The position numbers were made by a program, and so were the translations under genes. Positions 6,029-10,243 of a DNA stretch of 10,243 nt are shown piece by piece. Position 1 is the stretch's first letter, and each line of letters opens with the position of its first letter. Source of the stretch: Chloroflexota bacterium (GTDB taxonomy: Bacteria > Chloroflexota > UBA11872 > VXOZ01); the NCBI GenBank assembly GCA_009839775.1, contig VXOZ01000180.1, forward strand, positions 1 to 10,243, written 5' to 3'. The notes under the pieces are model-generated. The model was given only the letters and a program-made list of their open reading frames with translations, had not been told where the DNA came from and searched no databases.

Positions 6029-6175
6029 ATTTACTGTCGGTTCTAGTCATGGTGTCTCCTACATCTTTCCACGCGGCGTTTGCTAGCCTACGCAGGCCAG
6101 TTCCCCCAGGCGAGGAATGACGCTCAATTCAAGGCCCACGCACGTATGAATCCGAAAGAGAGAAGAGTGCCTGCA

Positions 6176-7606
6176 ATGAGCCTAGGACTTTCGGCCGGCT
6201 TCTTGCGCAGCGAGGCGCTGAACCGTGCCGCTTGGACAATGCTCTTCCTCTTGATCGCCATCTTGTTTGGCACTTTCATAGGCTGGGGGGCGGTCAACTA
6301 TTCTCCATTCATACTCGTCCTACTCCTGGCGGGGTTATGCGGCAGCGTCGCCGTTGCGTTTTCACCCGGCCTCGCCGTCATCGGGCTTATAGCGATAGTG
6401 TGGTTGCTGCCGTTTGGTACGCTGCCGTTTCGCATCGGATTCCGCTTCAGCTTCCTGGACCTTGTTACCGGCGCGCTGCTCTTTCTGTTCGCCTGGCAGG
6501 TATGTACGCATCGCTTGCGCCTCCCAGCTCGCGCATCGGCTATTGCAGTTACGGTCTATGCCGTCTTACTCCTGGTAGCTGCCGGCAATGGCCTGCGCTT
6601 TGGCATGACGGAAGATGCCGTCACCCTTGCAATCAAGCTCGCTTCAAGCGCCTTCGTCTTCGTCATGCTCGCCACCTGGCTGCAGACAGATAAGGCCGGG
6701 CGGCGCGCGGCCACGTGGTTCCTTGCCTGCGCCGCCGGACAGGCCTTGCTTGGCGTGGTGTTATACTTCATTCCCGCCGGCTATGCAATCAGATTACTTT
6801 CAGCGTTGGGGCGAATTGGCTATCCGGTAGGCGGGGACGTGCTTCGGTACATTGCCGACACCCCTTTGCTGCGCGCTACGGGAACGAGCGTCGGTCCTAA
6901 TATGCTCGGCGGCGTCTTGGTCTTTGCCATCGCCTTTGGCGTGGCGCTATGGGCCAGCCATCCACGGCGCTGGTGGCTGCTTGGTGTGCTCGGTCTCCTG
7001 CTGCTCTGTCTCCTTCTCACCCGTTCGCGCGCCGCCCTACTTGGGAGCGGCGCGGCAGTTGCGGTGCTCACAGTGCTCCGGTACCGTGCGCTGCTCTGGC
7101 TCTATCCCCTCGGCGGTCTAGCGCTGGTCGTCCTTCCGCAAACCCGAGCCATGCTCTTGCATCTCTTGTCCGGGCTGCGTGCGCAGGATCGCGCGGCAGC
7201 GATGCGTTTAGACGAGTATGCAAAGTCATTCCAGCTCATTCAAGATCATCCTTGGCTTGGTGTGGGATTTGGGCCGCCGCCCAGCATAGATACGTTCGTG
7301 GGCGTCTCCAGCATCTACCTGCAATTGGCCGAATTTGGTGGATTGCTTACGCTTGCCGCCTTCTGCCTGGCTGTTGGGGCGGCGCTCTGGAGCATGTGGC
7401 GCGGGTGGCGCACGAGCGTGAATCCTGACAGTGAGTGGGTCGTGCTTGGCGCCGGCGCGGGCGTGCTGGGCGCACTTGTCACCGGACTATTCGATCACCA
7501 CTACGTGAGCATGCCCCACATGGCAACCGTGTTCTGGATGGTTGCCGGGCTGGGTGTTGCCACGGCTTGGGTACGACAACGTCCGAACCGCTCTGCCGAT
7601 GTATAG
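6176..7606 (+). CDS. Wzy / O-antigen ligase-type polytopic membrane protein
   Basis: The 476-residue product is dominated by hydrophobic segments, roughly ten to twelve predicted membrane spans (for example 21-40, 45-62, 66-82, 98-110, 121-138, 152-169, 180-199, 242-260, 266-282, 286-301, 306-321, 388-405, 424-440 and 450-465). Family signposts of the Wzy_C/O-antigen ligase group (PF04932) appear in order: RATGTSVGPNMLGG (233-246), LLTRSRAALLG (280-290), the long loop, and IQDHPWLGVGFG (355-366) followed by SSIYLQLAEFGG (378-389). These enzymes polymerise or transfer lipid-linked oligosaccharides on the outer face of the membrane. The usual HN before the YLQ motif is replaced by VSS here, which is mildly atypical. 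I chose the ATG at 6176 because purine-rich AGAGAAGAG lies just upstream; ATG 6146 or TTG 6080 in the same frame are alternatives. Polymerase versus ligase cannot be decided. Confidence 0.85.
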   Translation: MSLGLSAGFLRSEALNRAAWTMLFLLIAILFGTFIGWGAVNYSPFILVLLLAGLCGSVAVAFSPGLAVIGLIAIVWLLPFGTLPFRIGFRFSFLDLVTGALLFLFAWQVCTHRLRLPARASAIAVTVYAVLLLVAAGNGLRFGMTEDAVTLAIKLASSAFVFVMLATWLQTDKAGRRAATWFLACAAGQALLGVVLYFIPAGYAIRLLSALGRIGYPVGGDVLRYIADTPLLRATGTSVGPNMLGGVLVFAIAFGVALWASHPRRWWLLGVLGLLLLCLLLTRSRAALLGSGAAVAVLTVLRYRALLWLYPLGGLALVVLPQTRAMLLHLLSGLRAQDRAAAMRLDEYAKSFQLIQDHPWLGVGFGPPPSIDTFVGVSSIYLQLAEFGGLLTLAAFCLAVGAALWSMWRGWRTSVNPDSEWVVLGAGAGVLGALVTGLFDHHYVSMPHMATVFWMVAGLGVATAWVRQRPNRSADV

Positions 7607-7612
7607 TCACAG

Positions 7613-7621
7613 TGCTATGAT
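7613..7621 (+). promoter_or_regulatory. Extended -10 promoter element upstream of the GT-B pair
   Basis: TGCTATGAT (TGn plus TATGAT, five of six) lies 82 bp before the glycosyltransferase start at 7704 and just after the Wzy-like stop. CTGCCG at 17-bp spacing is a poor -35. The surrounding GTGCTAT matches both promoter-like elements in the divergent region. Confidence 0.4.
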
Positions 7622-7703
7622 TTTACTGAGGGATCTGCCATTCTGAGAGTTCCTCGGACCTATGTAAATCAAGCAGTACCGCAGCCGTTTCTCACACCAT
7701 GGC

Positions 7704-8810
7704 ATGAAGATTGGCATCGATTGTCGCCTGCACTATTACAATCGCACGGGTATAGGTCGCTACATTCGCAACCTCGTGCGAGCGTTGCCGGAATGTGCCA
7801 TCGGTGATGTGGAGTTAGTTCTCTTCCAAAGCAGACGGGAACGGGAGGCACTTGTCCAAGCGCCGGCAATCCGTTCCCGCAGAGTCATAGCGCCGGCCCA
7901 TCACCGCTGGGAGCGTTGGCTGCTGGCAACAGAGCTTGCACCGAAGCGCGTAGACGTGCTGCATAGTCCCGACCACGTGGCGCCGAAGCGAATGGGCTGG
8001 GAGAGCGTGGTAACGATTCATGACCTTTCCTTCTTGGCGCACCCAGAAGCCTACAGTGCGGAGAGTCTTCATTACTACACAAAGGTCTTTCGCACGCTGC
8101 AAAATGCGACCAAAGTCATCGCCGTTTCAGATTTCACTCGGTCCGAGATCCTTGACCGCATCTCCATCGCGCCGGAGCGGGTTACGACGATCTACGAGGC
8201 CGTAGATCCAGCCTACTCCCCGCGACCAGCGAGTGAATGCGAGAGCATAAGGATTAGTCTTGAAATACCGGATTCATACATGCTCGTCGTTGGCACCATC
8301 GAGGCACGCAAGAATCTCGAGCGCTTGCTCGCGGCATACGCCTTGCTGCCACGCACTGACCGTCCCCATCTGGTCTTCGCCGGCGGACGGGGCTATCACT
8401 ACGATAGGGTCCTCGAAGCCGTACAAGAACATCGCCTCGAGGACCACGTCACGTTTCTGGGTTTCGTCAGCGACGACGATCTCCCCATGCTCTACTCCGG
8501 GGCGGTATGCCTTTTGTACCCATCCCGTTACGAAGGATTTGGCCTGCCCATTCTCGAGGCGATGGCGTGCGGTTGTCCGGTGATTACGTCCAACCACGGC
8601 AGCATGGCGGAGATAGCCGGAGACGCTGCCATGCTTGTCGACCCGAACTCCGCCGAGGCGATCGCGGACAGTATCACGACTCTCTTAGGTGATTCGACCC
8701 TGCAAGAGCGTATGATCGCCAAAGGGCACGCGCGCGTAAAGCAGTTCTCCTGGCGCGCTACGGCTGAAAAGACGTTAGCCCTGTACCGTGAAGTCGCAGG
8801 ATCACGCTAA
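7704..8810 (+). CDS. Family 4 glycosyltransferase (GT-B fold, mannosyltransferase-like)
   Basis: The 368-residue protein starts MKIGIDCRLHYYNRTGIGRY, the N-terminal strand and glycine loop of GT4 enzymes. VVTIHDLSFLAHPE (102-115) and VIAVSDFTRSEIL (138-150) follow, typical of the WbaZ/mannosyltransferase-like subgroup. The C-terminal nucleotide-sugar-binding half begins with VVGTIEARKNLERLL (195-209) and contains the E-x7-E motif in RYEGFGLPILEAMACG (Glu277 and Glu285). Such retaining enzymes move a sugar from an NDP- or GDP-sugar to a growing lipid-linked glycan in the cytoplasm. Length is normal and the gene appears intact. No clear ribosome site precedes the ATG; an out-of-frame ATG lies 5 bp upstream. 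Its TAA overlaps the next start by one base (TAATG), pointing to coupled translation. Donor and acceptor are unknown. Confidence 0.92.
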   Translation: MKIGIDCRLHYYNRTGIGRYIRNLVRALPECAIGDVELVLFQSRREREALVQAPAIRSRRVIAPAHHRWERWLLATELAPKRVDVLHSPDHVAPKRMGWESVVTIHDLSFLAHPEAYSAESLHYYTKVFRTLQNATKVIAVSDFTRSEILDRISIAPERVTTIYEAVDPAYSPRPASECESIRISLEIPDSYMLVVGTIEARKNLERLLAAYALLPRTDRPHLVFAGGRGYHYDRVLEAVQEHRLEDHVTFLGFVSDDDLPMLYSGAVCLLYPSRYEGFGLPILEAMACGCPVITSNHGSMAEIAGDAAMLVDPNSAEAIADSITTLLGDSTLQERMIAKGHARVKQFSWRATAEKTLALYREVAGSR

Positions 8811-10018
8811 TGCGCGTCCTCTTCCTCACGCCCCAACCGCCCTGGCCGCCCCACGCCGGCCCAGCAATTCGCAACTATCAGCTCATCGCCGGCGCTGCCA
8901 CACAGCACCAGGTTTACGTGTTGTGCTTTGGTGATGCCGGCACCGATCTCTCGGCACTCAACGAGGTATGCAGTTGGGCAGGCTGGGTGGCGCGGCCTCA
9001 TCCGGCTCTGCGCGACCGCGTCTTGCATCTGCTGCGGAGCTCCGAGCCGGACCTCGCCCTCCGCCTGCAAAGCGAGGCCCTCGCGGAGCGTCTGCGCTTC
9101 ATGCTGGCAAATCAGCACTTCGATCTCATTCAATTCGGGGGGTTGGAAATGGCCCCGTACCTTCCGGTGGCAAGAGAAGCAAACCCTGGCAGCGTGCTCG
9201 TACTCGACGAGCACAATGTGGGGTATCTGCTGCAAGAACGCCTCGCCGCTACGTCGCGGGCGATGGGACGCTGGTATGCACAGCGCCAAGCCCGTCGGCT
9301 GCGAGAATATGAGGTAAACGCGCTCGCGGCTAGCAACGGCTGGCTCTGTGTCTCTGAGGTTGATGCAGGCTTCCTTGAGCCACTTGCCAGCGGCAAGCCG
9401 CACGCAGTCATACCCACCGGCGTTGATCCTGAAACGCACACTCCTCAGAACATACCCCTCGCTACCTCACCCCGCCTATTCTTCGCGGGTGCGCTGGACT
9501 GCCAACCGGATCGGGATGGCTTGCGCTGGTTCTGTACACGTGTCTGGCCGCTCATCCGTGCTGAAGTGCCAACTGCGGAGTTCATCGTTGCCGGCTCCGG
9601 CGCAGGCAGAGACCGAGGGTGGCTCCGGCAGCCGGGGGTACAGTCGCTAGGCCACCTCGATGACCGGGAGTTCGCGCAAGCCCTCGGCAGCGCGTGGGTT
9701 TCGGTTGTTCCCCTGCGAGCGAGCAGCGGTATGCGCGTGAAGATTCTCGAGTCATTCCTGTGGGCGAAGCCGGTTGTGACCACCAGTATCGGCATCGAGG
9801 GTATTGCCGCTACCCCCGACGAACACGTGCGCATTGGTGACACTGCGGAAGACTTTGCCGCGCACGTCGTCGATCTGCTGCGCGATCGCCTGTTGGCGCA
9901 AGAGCAAGGCCACGCCGCCAAACGGCTTGCGGAAGAACTTTACGATTGGCGCCGGTTCACCCCTCGCCTCCTGGAATTCTATGGGCGTCTGATGGAGACA
10001 CGCCATGCCAAGGCCTAG
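8810..10018 (+). CDS. GT-B glycosyltransferase, GT4 type (similar to the TIGR03087/Stp1 group)
   Basis: The 402-residue protein begins MRVLFLTPQPPWPPHAGPAIRN, a GT4 N-terminal strand with the proline-rich loop used by exopolysaccharide transferases. DEHNV (133-137), VSEVD (181-185) and VIPTGVDP (200-207) mark the inter-domain path. The C-terminal domain carries FFAGALDCQPDRDGLRWF (224-241), FIVAGSG (258-264), VVPLRASSGMRVKILE (299-314) and TTSIGIEGI (324-332). The motif F.GAMD..PN.DA..WF with VVPLR...G...KILE is typical of the sugar transferases named Stp1 in PEP-CTERM/exosortase loci. I saw no exosortase gene in the window, so only similarity of motif is claimed. The E-x7-E of classical GT4 is reduced to the single Glu314. 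It is coupled to the preceding gene by TAATG and overlaps the next gene by 14 bp, so the three are one translational unit. Confidence 0.9.
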   Translation: MRVLFLTPQPPWPPHAGPAIRNYQLIAGAATQHQVYVLCFGDAGTDLSALNEVCSWAGWVARPHPALRDRVLHLLRSSEPDLALRLQSEALAERLRFMLANQHFDLIQFGGLEMAPYLPVAREANPGSVLVLDEHNVGYLLQERLAATSRAMGRWYAQRQARRLREYEVNALAASNGWLCVSEVDAGFLEPLASGKPHAVIPTGVDPETHTPQNIPLATSPRLFFAGALDCQPDRDGLRWFCTRVWPLIRAEVPTAEFIVAGSGAGRDRGWLRQPGVQSLGHLDDREFAQALGSAWVSVVPLRASSGMRVKILESFLWAKPVVTTSIGIEGIAATPDEHVRIGDTAEDFAAHVVDLLRDRLLAQEQGHAAKRLAEELYDWRRFTPRLLEFYGRLMETRHAKA

Positions 10019-10243
10019 GGTCTCACTCATCTTCACGGTGAGGAACGAAGAAGAGGCGTTGCCTGCGCTGCTGAACTCACTTGAAGAACAGAGTCGCCCA
10101 CCGGACGAGATCGTCATCGCAGACGGCGGGTCAACCGACGGCACGGTGCCATTGTTGCGAGCATATGCTGCGGCGCGCCAGCGCTCCGTCATTCCGGCGA
10201 AAGCCGGAATCCAGTCACGAGTCATCCTGCTTGAACTACCAGG
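10005..10243 (+). CDS. Family 2 glycosyltransferase, N-terminal part, with in-frame REP-derived peptide (3' end outside window)
   Basis: An ATG at 10005, inside the last codons of the preceding gene, opens a frame that runs to the window edge (79 codons). It encodes VSLIFTVRNEEEALPALLNSL (shown as VSLIFTVRNEEE), then PDEIVIADGGSTDGT (residues 33-47), the nucleotide-binding motif of family 2 glycosyltransferases, followed by a helix LLRAYAAARQR (50-60). Where relatives pass straight into the next strand, this protein has SVIPAKAGIQS (61-71), the peptide produced when a common REP-type palindrome is read in this frame, and then resumes with RVILLELPG. The enzyme would use a nucleotide sugar; donor and acceptor are unknown. 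Whether the frame stays open beyond the window is not visible, so functionality cannot be judged. Confidence 0.85.
   Translation, partial: MPRPRVSLIFTVRNEEEALPALLNSLEEQSRPPDEIVIADGGSTDGTVPLLRAYAAARQRSVIPAKAGIQSRVILLELP
10187..10216. repeat. REP-type palindrome (ATTCCGGC-GAAA-GCCGGAAT) inside a coding region
   Basis: ATTCCGGC (10191-10198) and GCCGGAAT (10203-10210) form a perfect 8-bp stem closed by GAAA, a GNRA-type tetraloop, flanked by CGTC and CCAGTC. This class of short dispersed palindrome is known from many bacterial genomes, where it is usually intergenic; its translations give VIPAKAGIQ on one strand and WIPAFAGMT on the other, both seen here. It is the only copy in the window. Confidence 0.85.

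Noticed and set aside
6080..6175. Upstream TTG (6080) and ATG (6146) starts for the Wzy-like protein
   Set aside because: The added residues are not hydrophobic or family-like, and the best purine-rich ribosome site precedes the ATG at 6176. ATG 6146 is still possible.
8807..9439. Open frame of 210 codons on the reverse strand inside the second GT-B gene
   Set aside because: It mirrors the codon pattern of the forward glycosyltransferase, which carries clear motifs. It has no motif of its own.
1..10243. CRISPR array, tRNA/rRNA gene, insertion sequence, toxin-antitoxin or phage-defence module
   Set aside because: No regularly spaced repeats, tRNA-like cloverleaf, transposase or paired small genes were seen on either strand. 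The clear gene content is glycan biosynthesis plus the unassigned reverse pair.

Overview
The window (10,243 bp, GC-rich in the genes with an AT-richer central intergenic region) is part of a bacterial surface-polysaccharide locus. The phylum cannot be proved from sequence alone. The impression of a Chloroflexota-like genome rests on two lineage-flavoured conserved proteins: a TPR protein with a HIRAN-like C-terminal half, and a small single-CxxC protein. That is family memory, not a search result. I see no rRNA, tRNA, CRISPR array, transposase, phage gene or plasmid function.

Layout. Positions 1-1125 (+): the 3' end of a sugar-1-phosphate nucleotidylyltransferase, overlapped by 8 bp by a class I SAM-dependent methyltransferase. 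Positions 1185-3842 (-): a two-gene unit facing the opposite way, with a TPR/HIRAN-like cytoplasmic protein first and then a lipoprotein with a SPOR-like region and a beta-propeller. Positions 3843-4364: a 522-bp gene-free divergent regulatory region. It carries a nested palindrome bounded by two extended -10 elements that point at each other, plus a possibly structured leader. Positions 4365-10243 (+): a family-2 glycosyltransferase, a small conserved protein of unknown function, a multi-spanning Wzy/O-antigen-ligase-type membrane protein, two GT-B glycosyltransferases joined by a TAATG overlap, and the 5' end of another family-2 glycosyltransferase.

How the genes fit together (inference): the nucleotidylyltransferase would activate a sugar, the four glycosyltransferases would build an oligosaccharide on a lipid carrier, the methyltransferase could decorate a sugar or cap a chain, and the Wzy-like protein would polymerise or transfer repeat units at the membrane. 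No flippase (Wzx), initiating phosphoglycosyltransferase or chain-length regulator lies in the window, so the locus continues on at least one side. The reverse-strand pair is not obviously glycan-related.

Most notable signals: (i) a REP-type palindrome read in frame through the start of the last glycosyltransferase, adding a VIPAKAGIQ peptide; (ii) the nested palindrome with face-to-face promoter-like elements at 3986-4047, whose GTGCTAT core recurs upstream of the GT-B pair; (iii) the TPR/HIRAN-like plus SPOR/propeller lipoprotein pair, whose function I cannot assign.
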